NCBI GenBank assembly: GCA_902826635.1
Contig: CADEFQ010000007.1
Span: forward strand, 58,521-102,588
Reading direction: 5' to 3'
From: an uncultured Pseudomonadota bacterium
GTDB taxonomy: Bacteria; Pseudomonadota; Gammaproteobacteria; Steroidobacterales; Steroidobacteraceae
DNA length: 44,068 bases
A program made the position numbers and the translations under genes. Below, piece after piece: positions 16,876-27,655 of this stretch. Numbering within the stretch: the first letter of the stretch is position 1; the number at the start of each line of letters is the position of its first letter. A model generated the notes under the pieces. The model worked only from the letters and a program-made list of their open reading frames with translations. It was not told the origin of the DNA and ran no database searches.

Positions 16876-17482
16876 CGACACGCCCACCCTGCACGCAATC
16901 GTGCTCGCCGCAGGCGCCTCGACGCGCTTCGGCTCGCCGAAGCAACTCGTGCGCATAGAGGGGCGGCCGCTGCTGCACGCCGTCGTCAGTCGCGCCGTCG
17001 AGGTCGCCGGACACTCCGTCACCGTCGTGCTCGGCGCGCACGCGAACGAACTGACCGCACTGCTGCGGCACACGCCCGCCACGGTGATCGTCAATCGGGA
17101 ATGGGAAGAAGGCATGGCGAGTTCGATCCGTGCGGGCCTCGCGCAGGTGCGCGGCGCCGCGGACGGCGTGCTGCTGATGCTTGCCGACCAGCCGGGCGTG
17201 AGCGCCGCGGATCTCAGGCGCCTCGCGGGCGCGTGGCGGCGCCAACCCGACTCGATCCTCGCCGCGCAGTACAGCGGCATTGCCGGCGTGCCGGCAATCT
17301 TTCCGCGTTGGGCATTCCAGGACTTATCCGGGTTGCGCGGCGATCGCGGCGCTCAAGTGCTGCTGCAGCGCTACGTCGATCGCGTGGCGCGGCTGCGCAT
17401 GCCGTCGGCGGCGGTGGATATCGACCGGCCGGAGGATTTGCTCGCGATCGAAACGGCGAACCCAAAGGGCGCCCCGACCTGA
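16859..17482 (+). CDS. MocA-like molybdenum-cofactor nucleotidyltransferase
   Basis: A 207-residue NTP-transferase-3 protein of the MobA/MocA family. It has VLAAGASTRFGSPKQL (nucleotide-binding loop with the conserved Arg and Lys) and LLMLADQPGVSAADL (metal-binding Asp). MocA makes the molybdopterin cytosine dinucleotide form of the cofactor used by xanthine-dehydrogenase-type enzymes; the xdhC gene at 12.8 kb favours this over MobA. The ATG at 16859 lies inside the end of the preceding gene. It converges on the YjdF-like gene with only 8 bases between stops. Confidence 0.85.
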   Translation: MDLPASDTPTLHAIVLAAGASTRFGSPKQLVRIEGRPLLHAVVSRAVEVAGHSVTVVLGAHANELTALLRHTPATVIVNREWEEGMASSIRAGLAQVRGAADGVLLMLADQPGVSAADLRRLAGAWRRQPDSILAAQYSGIAGVPAIFPRWAFQDLSGLRGDRGAQVLLQRYVDRVARLRMPSAAVDIDRPEDLLAIETANPKGAPT

Positions 17483-17490
17483 TTGCCCGC

Positions 17491-18170
17491 CTACAGCGGC
17501 GCGCGCCGCTTCACACGCAGGCTCTCGAGCCATTCGCGCGCGAAATCGCGTTGATACCGATAGTTCACCGCCGCGGTGACGCACATCGAGATGAGCGCAC
17601 CGAGGCTCGCGAGCGCCATGTCTTTCTGCGCATCCCACTGATCGCCCTGCGTGCCGAGGAAGGCCGCGCCGAGATCGCCGCCGAACGCCAACGCGGCGGC
17701 CCATTCGATGATTTCGTAGAGCGCCGAAGTCGACATCGTGAGATCGAGCGGCAGGAAGTAGCCCCAGAAACCCTTGACCGCCGCGACGCGCAGGAACAGC
17801 TCGCGGATCGGGTACGCGAGCAGCAGGCCGTAGGAGAAATGCACCACGCGGTCAAAGTTGTTGCGCTCCCAGCCGAAGAGCGCATCGATCGAAACCCCGA
17901 ACGTACGCTCCCCCCAGGCGTCATACGGCACTTCGGCATAGGTGTAGTGCGCGCCGATCGTATGCAGGGAGAGGAACACGAAGATCAGCGTGTACGAGGT
18001 GCGCGACAGCGGGAACGGGCGCCAGGTGGCGGCGAGCAGCGCGATCGCGGCAATCAGCAGCGCGTTTTCGAGTAGCCAGTCGCTGCGATCGAACGGGTTG
18101 AACGCGAGCGGCAGCCATAGCAGGAACCACAGCGCAAGGAGCACGAGCGCGTAGCGGCCGTTCGGGACTG

Positions 18171-18174
<4 letters not shown>
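17491..18174 (-). CDS. DUF2238 (YjdF-like) integral membrane protein
   Basis: A 227-residue polytopic membrane protein, with about six helices. Family features include LIFVFLSLHTIGAHYTYAEVPYD, ERNNFDRVVHFSYGLLLAYPIRE and SALYEIIEWAAALAFGGDLGAAFLGTQGDQWDAQKDM, the conserved YE-x-IEW and QGD-x-WDxQKDM blocks of DUF2238. Function is not known. It starts with a GTG that shares its last bases with the TGA of the carboxylase gene, so it is translated with the leucine-catabolism genes. Whether that has meaning for function is open. Confidence 0.88.
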
Positions 18175-20088
<1,914 letters not shown>

Positions 20089-20102
<14 letters not shown>

Positions 20103-21246
20103 CGAACAGTTCGCGACCGATCAGCATGCGGCGGATTTCGCTCGTCCCGGCGCCGATTTCGTAGAGTTTCGCATCGCGCAGCAAGCGGCCGGCCGGATAG
20201 TCGTTGATATAGCCGTTGCCGCCGAGCGCCTGGATCGTCTCGAGTGCGCACTGCGTCGCGCGCTCGCTTGCGTAGAGTATGCAGCCGGCGGCGTCATAGC
20301 GCGTCGTGCGGCCGCGGTCGCAGGCGCGCGCCACGCTGTACACATACGCACGGCAGGCGTTCAGCGTGGTGTAGAGGTCCGCGAGCTTGCCCTGCATCAA
20401 CTGGAACTGACCGATCGGCTGGCCGAACTGCTTGCGCTCGCGAACATACGGCAGCACCGTGTCGAGGCAAGCCTGCATGATGCCGAGCGGCCCGCCCGCG
20501 AGCACGACCCGCTCATAGTCGAGGCCGCTCATCAGCACCTCGACGCCGCGACCGGGTTCGTGCAGCAGGTTCGCGATCGGCACGCGGCAGCCCTCGAATA
20601 CGAGTTCGGAGGTATCCGAACCGCGCATGCCGAGCTTGTCGAGTTTCTGTGCCGCGTAAAAGCCCGGTGTGCCGCGCTCGATGATGAACGCCGTGATGCC
20701 CTGCGGGCCGCGCGTCCCGGCGAGGCGCGCGTAGGCGATCACGACATCCGCTTCGGGACCGTTCGTGATCCACATCTTGCGGCCGTCGAGCACGTAATGA
20801 TCGCCCGCGAGCGTCGCCGTGAGCCGCATGCCGACGACATCGGAGCCCGACTCCGGCTCGCTCATGGCCAGCGCGCCGACGTGCTCACCCGACAGCAGCT
20901 TCGGCAGGTATCCGCGCTTCTGCGCGGCCGTACCCCAGCGACGCAACTGATTGACGCAAAGATTGGAATGCGCGCCATAGGACAGACCCACCGACGCGGA
21001 CGCCCGGCTCACCTCTTCCATCGCAATCACGTGTTCGAGGTACCCGAGACCGCTACCGCCGTCCTCGATCGCGACGGTGATGCCGTGCAGGCCGAGTTCG
21101 CCGAGTTCGGGCCACAGGTCGCGCGGGAATTTGTTTTCCCGGTCGATCGCCTGCGCACGGGGGGCAATACGCTCTTCAGCGAAGGCCCGCACCGTCTGGC
21201 GCAAGAGCTCCGTGCTCTCGCCCAGGTCGAAGTCGAATTCTGCCAA
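20089..21246 (-). CDS. liuA: Isovaleryl-CoA dehydrogenase
   Basis: A 385-residue FAD-dependent acyl-CoA dehydrogenase that oxidises isovaleryl-CoA to 3-methylcrotonyl-CoA. [14 protein letters not shown] and [17 protein letters not shown] mark the FAD and substrate region, and [16 protein letters not shown] places the catalytic Glu at 245, the position characteristic of isovaleryl-CoA dehydrogenases rather than the C-terminal position of most other members. It ends with [20 protein letters not shown]. The start is a TTG at 21246 with GAGGGG just upstream. It is followed directly by the carboxylase alpha gene. Confidence 0.94.
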
Positions 21247-21289
21247 GACCCCTCACTCATCCGCCCTGCGGATCGAACTTTGGGGCGGC

Positions 21290-21348
21290 AGTCTACACCG
21301 ACAGGTGGACACGGACACACGGCGTCCGATATCGCGACATATTGTCGC
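21290..21348 (-). promoter_or_regulatory. Promoter/operator region of liuA
   Basis: Read leftward, TAGACT (21295-21290) is a possible -10 box, within the 10-mer GTAGACTGCC that recurs upstream of the RND adaptor gene. Further upstream, GCGACA-TAT-TGTCGC (21334-21348) is an inverted repeat with 6-bp arms that could bind a dimeric regulator such as a MerR- or TetR-type Liu regulator. It is not followed by a T-run, so it is unlikely to terminate the pilus operon. No regulator gene is adjacent. Confidence 0.35.
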
Positions 21349-21369
21349 CTCGTCGTCGGCGCTCGGAGC

Positions 21370-22014
21370 TCAGAGCTGCATCAGCGAGCGCCGTGCCGCG
21401 GATTGCATGTGGACGAGCGCGCGGGCATGCAGCGGGATCGCGCCTTGCGCATAGCAGGACTGCGCGAACGGACTCGCATCGGCGAGGCGCAACCCGGCGA
21501 TGAAGATCGGCGCGGTGATCGGAAACAGCAGCGGCCGGCAGATGCTCACGCGCAGCCCGAGCTGGTTCGCTTCGGCGAGGGTCTGCCGGGATGCGGGCCC
21601 GGTCCCGGTACGCGTGCGTGGCCACACGTTCGGGATCTCGGTGCGCCCGTCGACCACGACGCCGAAGTCGGCGAAGCTCGCACGGACGGGGTTCCAGATC
21701 TCGATTCGCGTGCGATCGCGGCGCTGCACATCGGCGTAGCTCACCGCGAAGGCTTCGGTCGTGCCGCGCGCCGCTCGCAGCGGCACGAGGCCGCGGGCGA
21801 GTGCCCGGCGCATCGCGCCGGGATCGCCGTGCTCGGTGGCCCCGGCGCGCGCAGCCAGGAACGTCGCAACGCTGAGCGTCTGCCGCGCCACCACGAGCAG
21901 CGCGATCTCGAGTGTGCCGAAGATGAGCGGCACGAGCACGGCGAACGCGACGATCAGGAATTCGATCGTGGCGGCGCCACCCGATCGAGGTTCAAGCGCG
22001 CGGCGGATGGTCAT
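21370..22014 (-). CDS. TadE-like minor pseudopilin (second copy, last gene of the Tad operon)
   Basis: A 214-residue protein with a short N-terminal stretch, then SGGAATIEFLIVAFAVLVPLIFGTLEIALLVV, the TadE-type membrane helix with Glu at +5 after a Gly that prepilin peptidase could cut. The rest is a periplasmic domain with three cysteines (near residues 166, 191 and possibly paired). TadE/TadF-type pseudopilins help assemble or anchor Flp pili. I used the ATG at 22014, which has GGAG 9 bases upstream and gives the expected short leader. Its start overlaps the DUF192 gene by 23 bases. Confidence 0.8.
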   Translation of the reverse strand: MTIRRALEPRSGGAATIEFLIVAFAVLVPLIFGTLEIALLVVARQTLSVATFLAARAGATEHGDPGAMRRALARGLVPLRAARGTTEAFAVSYADVQRRDRTRIEIWNPVRASFADFGVVVDGRTEIPNVWPRTRTGTGPASRQTLAEANQLGLRVSICRPLLFPITAPIFIAGLRLADASPFAQSCYAQGAIPLHARALVHMQSAARRSLMQL

Positions 22015-22345
22015 CGAGCCGATCTCCGGGCAGGATCGCGAGTTGCCGGCAGAGCCCGACCGGCATCTCCCAGGCGCAGAGAGCGCGGCCGCACACCGCA
22101 ACGCGCCACGGCGGCAATGCGTGCACGCAGCGCAGCACCTCGCCCTCGGGGTTCGTGAATACGACGTCGATGGGGCTGCGCAGGCCGAACGTGTGCACGC
22201 CGGCGCACGGTGCGATCTTGATCACGGTCGGAGCCTGCGCATGCCGCCTCAGGACGAGGCCACGCGCGCGCTCGAGGAAAGTTTCGCACGCGAGCACCCG
22301 CGGCGCGAGGCGACGGCCGTTGTGCAAGAGGCAGCGTTCACGCAT
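21992..22345 (-). CDS. DUF192 family protein in the Tad operon
   Basis: A 117-residue protein of the DUF192 family, recognisable by ARGLVLRRH and GVHTFGLRSPIDVVFTNPEGEVLRCVHALPPWR. Family members are small beta-rich proteins, often exported, of unknown function; here no signal peptide is visible. AAGGAG 6 bases before the ATG is a strong ribosome binding site that overlaps the tadC stop. DUF192 genes are found near TadE-type genes in other proteobacteria as far as I recall, so a role in pilus biogenesis is plausible but unproven. Confidence 0.82.
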   Translation of the reverse strand: MRERCLLHNGRRLAPRVLACETFLERARGLVLRRHAQAPTVIKIAPCAGVHTFGLRSPIDVVFTNPEGEVLRCVHALPPWRVAVCGRALCAWEMPVGLCRQLAILPGDRLDDHPPRA

Positions 22346-22355
22346 GGCGGCTCCT

Positions 22356-23216
22356 TCAGGTCCATTGCATCAAACGATGGGCGATCGGAAATCCGATCAC
22401 GAGGAACGCGCACGGGAAAATGCACACGATCAGCGGGCCGAGCATCTTGACGGGGCTTTCCATCGCGAGGCGCTCGGCCCGTGCAAAGCGCTCCTCGGTG
22501 CGCTGCACGGTCTGCGCGCGCAGGGTGCCCGCAATGCCGGCCCCACTCGCGTCGGCATGCACGATGGCACTCACCATCGCATCGAGGCCGGCGTGATCGA
22601 AGCGCTGCGTGAGCCCGGTGAGCGCATCGCTGCGAGAACGACCGGCGCGGATCCCCCGCAAGGCCTCGGCGAGCCCCCGCTGCAGCACACTTGCGCCTCC
22701 CGATTCCACCCCGATCCGAAGCGCCGCGCCAAGCGAACAGCCAGCTTCCACGGCGAGCGTGAGCAGTTCGAGCAGGCGCGGCAACTCGCGATCGATCTCG
22801 CGCGCAATCCGCCGAATGCGGTCGCGTAGCCACAGCGCGGGCCAACAGGCGGCCCCTGGTGCCGCGAGCATCATTGCCGGCCCCGCGCCGGCCATGAATG
22901 CGAGAACCGCGCCCACGGCGCCGAAAAGGCACGGCAGCACGAGCCACTCCTGCGGCAGGACCGCCTCTTCGAGATCGGCCCGCCGCAACCGCGCTCGTGC
23001 CGTAGCAAGCCAGGCGGGTCGCAGGACCGGCAGCACGCTGCGCGCGAGTGCGGCGCCCGGCAGCAACGCCCCGCGCAGCCAGAGGGGGAGACCCTCGCGA
23101 GGCCGTCGCTCGCCGCGCCAGGCGAGCACCGCGCATACGCCCAGCCAACCGATCGCAGCGACCGATCCGCCGAGGGTGGCCGCGAGCGCCGCGATCCAGG
23201 GGTCACGCAGGGTCAT
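22356..23216 (-). CDS. tadC: TadC, inner-membrane platform protein of the Flp pilus
   Basis: A 286-residue type II secretion F-domain protein. It has hydrophobic helices near the N-terminus and about residues 90-125, the cytoplasmic GspF-type domain (REIDRELPRLLELLTLAVEAGCSLGAALRI, AIVHADASGAGIAGTLRAQ) and a C-terminal helix PLIVCIFPCAFLVIGFPIAHR. TadB and TadC form the platform on which the TadA ATPase acts. The start is the ATG at 23216, overlapping tadB by 4 bases; the open frame further upstream is antisense-like read-through of tadB in another frame. Confidence 0.9.
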   Translation of the reverse strand: MTLRDPWIAALAATLGGSVAAIGWLGVCAVLAWRGERRPREGLPLWLRGALLPGAALARSVLPVLRPAWLATARARLRRADLEEAVLPQEWLVLPCLFGAVGAVLAFMAGAGPAMMLAAPGAACWPALWLRDRIRRIAREIDRELPRLLELLTLAVEAGCSLGAALRIGVESGGASVLQRGLAEALRGIRAGRSRSDALTGLTQRFDHAGLDAMVSAIVHADASGAGIAGTLRAQTVQRTEERFARAERLAMESPVKMLGPLIVCIFPCAFLVIGFPIAHRLMQWT

Positions 23217-24058
23217 ACGTCGATCGCCACGATCCGGCGGATCAGCAACCAGCCGGTCGTCTCGAGCAAGGCGATGCCGCCCAGCACCGCCCAGCCGGCC
23301 ACCGTCGTGTAGAGCGGCCGCATGGACAGCGGATCGAGCGCGGTGAGCGCCAACATCAGCGCCAGCGGCAGCGCCGTCACGATCACGGCCTGCAGCCGAC
23401 CCTGCGAAGTGAGCGCACGCAGCTTGGCTTCGATCACGTGCTTGCGACGCAAGGTATCGGTGAGACGATCGAGGGTGCCGCCCAGGCTGCCGCCCACCTG
23501 CATGGCCAGGGACATGGCCGTGATGAGCAGCTGCACCTCGGGCAGCGGCACGCGCCGCCCCAGTTCCTGCAAGGCATCCTCGAGACGCACGCCGAGCCGG
23601 TGCCGGCGCATCACGAGGCGCAATTCGTGGCCGAGCGGCTTCGCCGCCCGAACCGCGACCTGGTCGAGGCCTTGCGCCAACGCGGCCCCGGCGCGCACCG
23701 CCGCCGCGAGCATCGAAATCGTATCCGGCAGTTGCGAACCGATGCGCCGCAAGTACCGCTTGCGCCAGGCGTAGTGCGCGGTGCGCGGAGCCGCGAACAC
23801 GAACGCCGACGCGGCCAGCGCCGCGAACACCGATCCTGTCAAGAGCAGAACCGCCAGGGACGCTACGGCCGCTGCCACGGCGCTCGCACCCAGCAGGCGC
23901 TCGGCATCGACGAAAATGAAGAGATCGGCCAGCGCGCCCGCCGGTGCGTCGATCGCCTCCCGGCGAAACGAGCTGGCCGCGGGCCGGGTCATCGCGGCAA
24001 TGCCGAACGAGACCGCGGTCACCGCAAGCGCACACAACAGCGTGATCAGCGCATCCAC
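23213..24058 (-). CDS. tadB: TadB, inner-membrane platform protein of the Flp pilus
   Basis: A 281-residue F-domain protein with helices at the N-terminus (residues 4-24), in the middle (about 55-90) and at the C-terminus (about 220-275). The cytoplasmic domain shows LPDTISMLAAAVRAGAALAQGLDQVA and ITAMSLAMQVGGSLGGTLDRLTDTLR, the two repeats typical of TadB. It lies 3 bases after tadA and overlaps tadC by 4. Confidence 0.9.
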   Translation of the reverse strand: MDALITLLCALAVTAVSFGIAAMTRPAASSFRREAIDAPAGALADLFIFVDAERLLGASAVAAAVASLAVLLLTGSVFAALAASAFVFAAPRTAHYAWRKRYLRRIGSQLPDTISMLAAAVRAGAALAQGLDQVAVRAAKPLGHELRLVMRRHRLGVRLEDALQELGRRVPLPEVQLLITAMSLAMQVGGSLGGTLDRLTDTLRRKHVIEAKLRALTSQGRLQAVIVTALPLALMLALTALDPLSMRPLYTTVAGWAVLGGIALLETTGWLLIRRIVAIDV

Positions 24059-24061
24059 CGG

Positions 24062-25351
24062 TCATGACTCCCCATCGGCCGGCTCGCGCCGGAAGATCAA
24101 GTAGTCGAGCGTGGCGCCGCCGGCGCGCAGCGCCTCGTAAAACGCCGGCACCTGTCCGGCTGCTTCAAAGTGGCCCTGCGCCCCGGCCCGCGTGCGCACG
24201 AAACGAAAAAGCTCCTGTGTCGATATGACGCCGGCATCGATGCCGGTGACCTCGACGATGTGGGTCACGCGCCGCGCACCGCAGGGGAAGCGCGCGACGT
24301 GCACGATCAGGTCGACGGCCGACGCGATCTGCTCGCGGATCGCCTGCAGCGGCAGGTCGACGCCGGACATCAACACCATGACTTCGAGGCGCGACAGGAG
24401 ATCGCGCGGGCCGTTGGCGTGGGCGGTCGTCAAACTGCCGTCGTGCCCGGTGTTCATGGCCTGAAGCATGTCGAGCGCTTCACCGCCGCGACACTCCCCG
24501 ACCACGATGCGATCGGGCCGCATGCGCAGCGCGTTGCGGACGAGGTCGCGGATGGTGATCGCCCCGCGTCCCTCGATGTTCGCCGTGCGCGCCTCGAGCG
24601 GCACCAGGTTCTCATGGGCCAGTTGCAGCTCCGCGGCGTCTTCAATCGTGACGATGCGTTCGGCTTCCGGGATCAGCGAGGACAGCACGTTCAGCAGCGT
24701 TGTTTTCCCTGAACCGGTACCGCCGGACACGACGATGTTGCGACGGTGGCGCACGCATTCGGTGAGGAACGCGACCATGGGCACACTGATGGCTCCAAAA
24801 CCGACGAGATCCGCGATCTCGAGGCGCCGACGCGCGAACTTGCGGATGGTGAGCGCGGCCCCGCACAGCGACAGCGGCGCGAGCACCACGTTGACGCGTG
24901 AACCATCGGGCAGCCGCGCATCGACGAGCGGCGAGGCATCGTCGACCCGCCGCCCGACGCGCGCGACGACCCGGTCGATCACGGCGCGCAGTGCCTGTTC
25001 GCTCGTGAAGCGGGTCGCGGTCGAGGCAAGGCGCCCGCCGCGCTCGACAAAAACGCGGCCGGCGCCATTCACCATGATCTCGGATACGCTGTCGTCGGCG
25101 AGCAGCGCTTCGAGCGGCCCGAGCCCGATGGCCTCGTCCACCACGAACTTCACCAGCGCGCGGGCATCGGCCTCGCGCGGCAAACGCATGCGCACGATGA
25201 TGTCGCCGAGGCGCTCGCTCGCGAGCGCCCGCAACTCCTGCTCCGGCATCTGCACGATGTCGCGGCGTCGCAGGTCGAGCGACGTGAGCAACTCCTCGTG
25301 CAGCGCGCGCGCCAGTTCCGGTAGCGGCGGCAAGTCCGGCTGCGCGCTCAT
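24062..25351 (-). CDS. tadA: TadA/CpaF, pilus assembly ATPase
   Basis: A 429-residue secretion ATPase of the GspE/VirB11 superfamily, CpaF type, that powers Flp pilus assembly. It has a CpaF N-terminal domain (IGLGPLEALLADDSVSEIMVNG), Walker A GGTGSGKT at residues 210-217, an Asp-box region with TIEDAAELQL, Walker B RPDRIVVGECRGGEALDML and the His box HDGSLTTAHANGP. I used the ATG at 25351, which gives the expected N-terminus (MSAQPDLPP) and overlaps the secretin gene by 4 bases. Confidence 0.95.
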   Translation of the reverse strand: MSAQPDLPPLPELARALHEELLTSLDLRRRDIVQMPEQELRALASERLGDIIVRMRLPREADARALVKFVVDEAIGLGPLEALLADDSVSEIMVNGAGRVFVERGGRLASTATRFTSEQALRAVIDRVVARVGRRVDDASPLVDARLPDGSRVNVVLAPLSLCGAALTIRKFARRRLEIADLVGFGAISVPMVAFLTECVRHRRNIVVSGGTGSGKTTLLNVLSSLIPEAERIVTIEDAAELQLAHENLVPLEARTANIEGRGAITIRDLVRNALRMRPDRIVVGECRGGEALDMLQAMNTGHDGSLTTAHANGPRDLLSRLEVMVLMSGVDLPLQAIREQIASAVDLIVHVARFPCGARRVTHIVEVTGIDAGVISTQELFRFVRTRAGAQGHFEAAGQVPAFYEALRAGGATLDYLIFRREPADGES

Positions 25352-26631
25352 GGCGGCGGCATGCGGGGCGTGAGCCGGCGCGTGAGGCCCTCGACCTGCT
25401 GCTGCAGCCGATCGGAAGTCTCGCCCGGGGTTTCTGCCGGCTCCGCCCCCACGCGCTCCGCGACGACGATGCGCGGCGTGATGAAGATTGCCAGTTCCGA
25501 TTCGAGGCTGCGCCGCGTGCGGCTGCGAAACGCAGCGCCTACCACCGGCAGGTTGCCGAGCCCGGGCAACTGCTGGCGTTCCCCTGATCGGGTGCGATTG
25601 ACGAGACCAGCGATGACCAGGGTTTCGCCCTCGCGCAGGTTCACTTCGGTCGCCGATCGGCGTTTCAGGAACCCCGGCACGCCAAGCACGCGCTGCGCGT
25701 CGTCCACCTGACTCACTTCCGTATCGATGCGCGCGTAGATACTGCCGCCCGGCTCCGCGATGGGTTTCACATCGAGGATGACGCCGTATTCCTTGTACTC
25801 GATGTCGGCGCCACCCAGCTTGTCGATCACGGGAATCGGCAGTTCGCCGCCGGATACGAAACGGGCACTGCCGCCGCTGCGACAGCTCAGCATCGGCTCG
25901 GCGACGATCACGGCATCGCCCCGCTGCGCGAGCAGACGGATGCGCGAATCGAGGGTCGCGGCCCAGCCGAGCCGCAGCCTGGGTGGCCAGATCTTCTCCC
26001 GCTGCGGATCGTTCGCGACGAGGTCGACAACGATGCCTGCCTCGGGCCCGGCGATATCCTCCCGCCAGCGCACGCCGACCTCGCGCAGCGCGCCGGTGCG
26101 TACTTCGACGATGCGCACGTCGAAGTGGATCATGCTTTCCCACGCCACCTTGCCGACGAAGTTGAGGACGACCCCCGGATAGAGCGTGGCGATGGCTGCC
26201 GCGCGGTCCTGCGCGCGGGCGCCGGTCGCAAGACCGTCGAGCACGATGCGACCACCGATCGGGCGCGCGCCGACCCCCTCGACACCCACCAGTAACTCGC
26301 GCACGACGCGAAGTGTCGCCGCCATGTCGTTCGCCGCGACGTCGATCACGACCCGGTGCTGGCGGCCATCGCGCAGCCACAGTTGCAAGGTCGTGCGCCC
26401 CGCGGCCTCACCGAGGATCAGCAACTGGCCGTTCGGCAGCGTGGTCACCGACACGATCGCGCCGTTGCCCACTGCAATGCGCGCCGGGCTCACATCGAGC
26501 ACGCGGCTGTCGCCCACATAAAGGTCGAGCTCGCCCGGCAGCTCAGCTCCCACGGCCGGCGCCGCGAGCACCGCGCACAACACCAGCCACGGTGCCCAGC
26601 CAGAGGGCCCACGCGTCGAGTGCCTCTTCAT
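25348..26631 (-). CDS. rcpA: CpaC/RcpA, Flp pilus outer-membrane secretin
   Basis: A 427-residue secretin with an N-terminal signal peptide (APWLVLCAVLAAPAVGAEL). The pilus-formation N-terminal domain follows (LDLYVGDSRVLDVSPARIAVGNGAIVSVTTL, residues 35-110), then the secretin core: FVSGGELPIPVIDK, YKEYGVILDVKPIAEPGGSIYARIDTEVSQVD, and REGETLVIAGLVNRTRSGERQQLPGLGNLPVVGAAFRS, ending with ELAIFITPRIV. It would form the channel through which Flp pili leave the cell. It overlaps rcpC and tadA by 4 bases each. Confidence 0.94.
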   Translation of the reverse strand: MKRHSTRGPSGWAPWLVLCAVLAAPAVGAELPGELDLYVGDSRVLDVSPARIAVGNGAIVSVTTLPNGQLLILGEAAGRTTLQLWLRDGRQHRVVIDVAANDMAATLRVVRELLVGVEGVGARPIGGRIVLDGLATGARAQDRAAAIATLYPGVVLNFVGKVAWESMIHFDVRIVEVRTGALREVGVRWREDIAGPEAGIVVDLVANDPQREKIWPPRLRLGWAATLDSRIRLLAQRGDAVIVAEPMLSCRSGGSARFVSGGELPIPVIDKLGGADIEYKEYGVILDVKPIAEPGGSIYARIDTEVSQVDDAQRVLGVPGFLKRRSATEVNLREGETLVIAGLVNRTRSGERQQLPGLGNLPVVGAAFRSRTRRSLESELAIFITPRIVVAERVGAEPAETPGETSDRLQQQVEGLTRRLTPRMPPP

Positions 26632-27479
26632 GGCCCACCGTCCGATGCCGCCGTGAGTAGCGCCTGGATGGGCTGGGCAGCGGACCCGCCGATGATCAGT
26701 TGCACGGTCTCGGCGGGGCGGCGCCGTGCCGGCCGTTGCCCGGTGATCGCGCTGACATCGACGACACGCAACGCGGCATGGCTCGTTGGGTCCGCGCCGC
26801 GCAACAGCACCGTGACTTCACCCGTGCGCTGCGCGAGCACGAGACGCTGTGCATCGACCGGCGTCACGTCGAGCGCCACGGTTGCATAGTCGACGTCCGT
26901 ATCCCGGGCGACCCCGTCTCCGCCCGTCGCGCGCACGCGGCGAGTGCTGCGACCGGTAGCGATCACGGAGACGCCCTCGAGCAGCGGTCGAACGATCGCC
27001 CCGCGATGGCTCGTGCCGTCGTCGCTCGCAATGTAGACGAGATCCACGACATCGCCCGGCGAGAGCAGCCCGGCGAAGCCGTTGATCTCATCGACGGCGA
27101 GCGTGATGGCGCGGCGGTCCCCGCCGACGAGGGACGCCAGCGTCGGCACGTCGGTCGACTGTAGCGCGGAGGGCAGCACCGGGTCTCCCGGAGCAAGGGC
27201 ATGCAAGGTGACGCGACCAATGATCTCGTCCGAACCCTCGGCGCCACGCGCCTCGCTCGGCGCAAATCGAGCCGGTACCTTGCGTATCGCAATATCTTCG
27301 AGGCGCATCAGCTGCCCTGCCGGTATCGCCTTCGCCGCGACGATCACGGGCCGGAGCGCGTAGGCGCCGGCGAGCGCAGCCTCGGCGTTCGAGATGCGCG
27401 CCGAAAGGTAGTGTGACGCGAGCACCGCGGCGCCGCTCCCCGCAAGCACTGCGACCAGCCACGGCAGCCACTTCGTCAT
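26628..27479 (-). CDS. rcpC: CpaB/RcpC, Flp pilus assembly protein
   Basis: A 283-residue periplasmic protein anchored by one N-terminal helix (LPWLVAVLAGSGAAVLASHYL). It has a SAF domain (RPVIVAAKAIPAGQLMRLEDIAIRKVPARFAP, about residues 43-75) followed by the CpaB C-terminal domain (ITLAVDEINGFAGLLSPGDVVDLVYI; DATVALDVTPVDAQRLVLAQRTGEVTVLLR-like segment). It is thought to work with the secretin. The start is the ATG at 27479, overlapping the preceding small pilin gene by 4 bases. Confidence 0.92.
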   Translation of the reverse strand: MTKWLPWLVAVLAGSGAAVLASHYLSARISNAEAALAGAYALRPVIVAAKAIPAGQLMRLEDIAIRKVPARFAPSEARGAEGSDEIIGRVTLHALAPGDPVLPSALQSTDVPTLASLVGGDRRAITLAVDEINGFAGLLSPGDVVDLVYIASDDGTSHRGAIVRPLLEGVSVIATGRSTRRVRATGGDGVARDTDVDYATVALDVTPVDAQRLVLAQRTGEVTVLLRGADPTSHAALRVVDVSAITGQRPARRRPAETVQLIIGGSAAQPIQALLTAASDGGP

Positions 27480-27655
27480 GAGGGCACCGCAAGTGTCAGC
27501 AGCGCGGCGCTCCACGACCGCCAATAGAGGCGGATCGCCCCTTCGAGCTGCGTGACGACCGCTTCGCCGCCGAAGACCGGCAGGCACAGCGCGGCGACGA
27601 GCACCGCGAGGAGGCACACATACTCGACGAGCGCCTGGCCGCGTGCGGGTCTCAC
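27476..27655 (-). CDS. Short Flp-like pilin (59 residues), second pilin of the operon
   Basis: A 59-residue protein starting at a GTG that overlaps the preceding gene by 4 bases. RGQALVEYVCLLAVLVAALCLPV fits the Flp prepilin motif: a Gly cleavage site, then Glu and Tyr at +5 and +6, then a hydrophobic helix. The tail is short and amphipathic, with aromatic residues (IRLYWRSWSAALLTLAV). It may be a minor pilin or pilus initiator alongside the longer pilin at 30.4 kb. It is easily missed because of its size and GTG start. The frame remains open further upstream, but the overlap pattern supports this start. Confidence 0.72.
   Translation of the reverse strand: MRPARGQALVEYVCLLAVLVAALCLPVFGGEAVVTQLEGAIRLYWRSWSAALLTLAVPS

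Noticed and set aside
21334-21348. Inverted repeat as a terminator of the Tad operon
   Set aside because: No T-run follows on the minus strand; it is better explained as an operator for liuA.
24062-26380. A 772-residue version of TadA
   Set aside because: The added part is rcpA in another frame; the ATPase begins at 25351 with the expected N-terminus.
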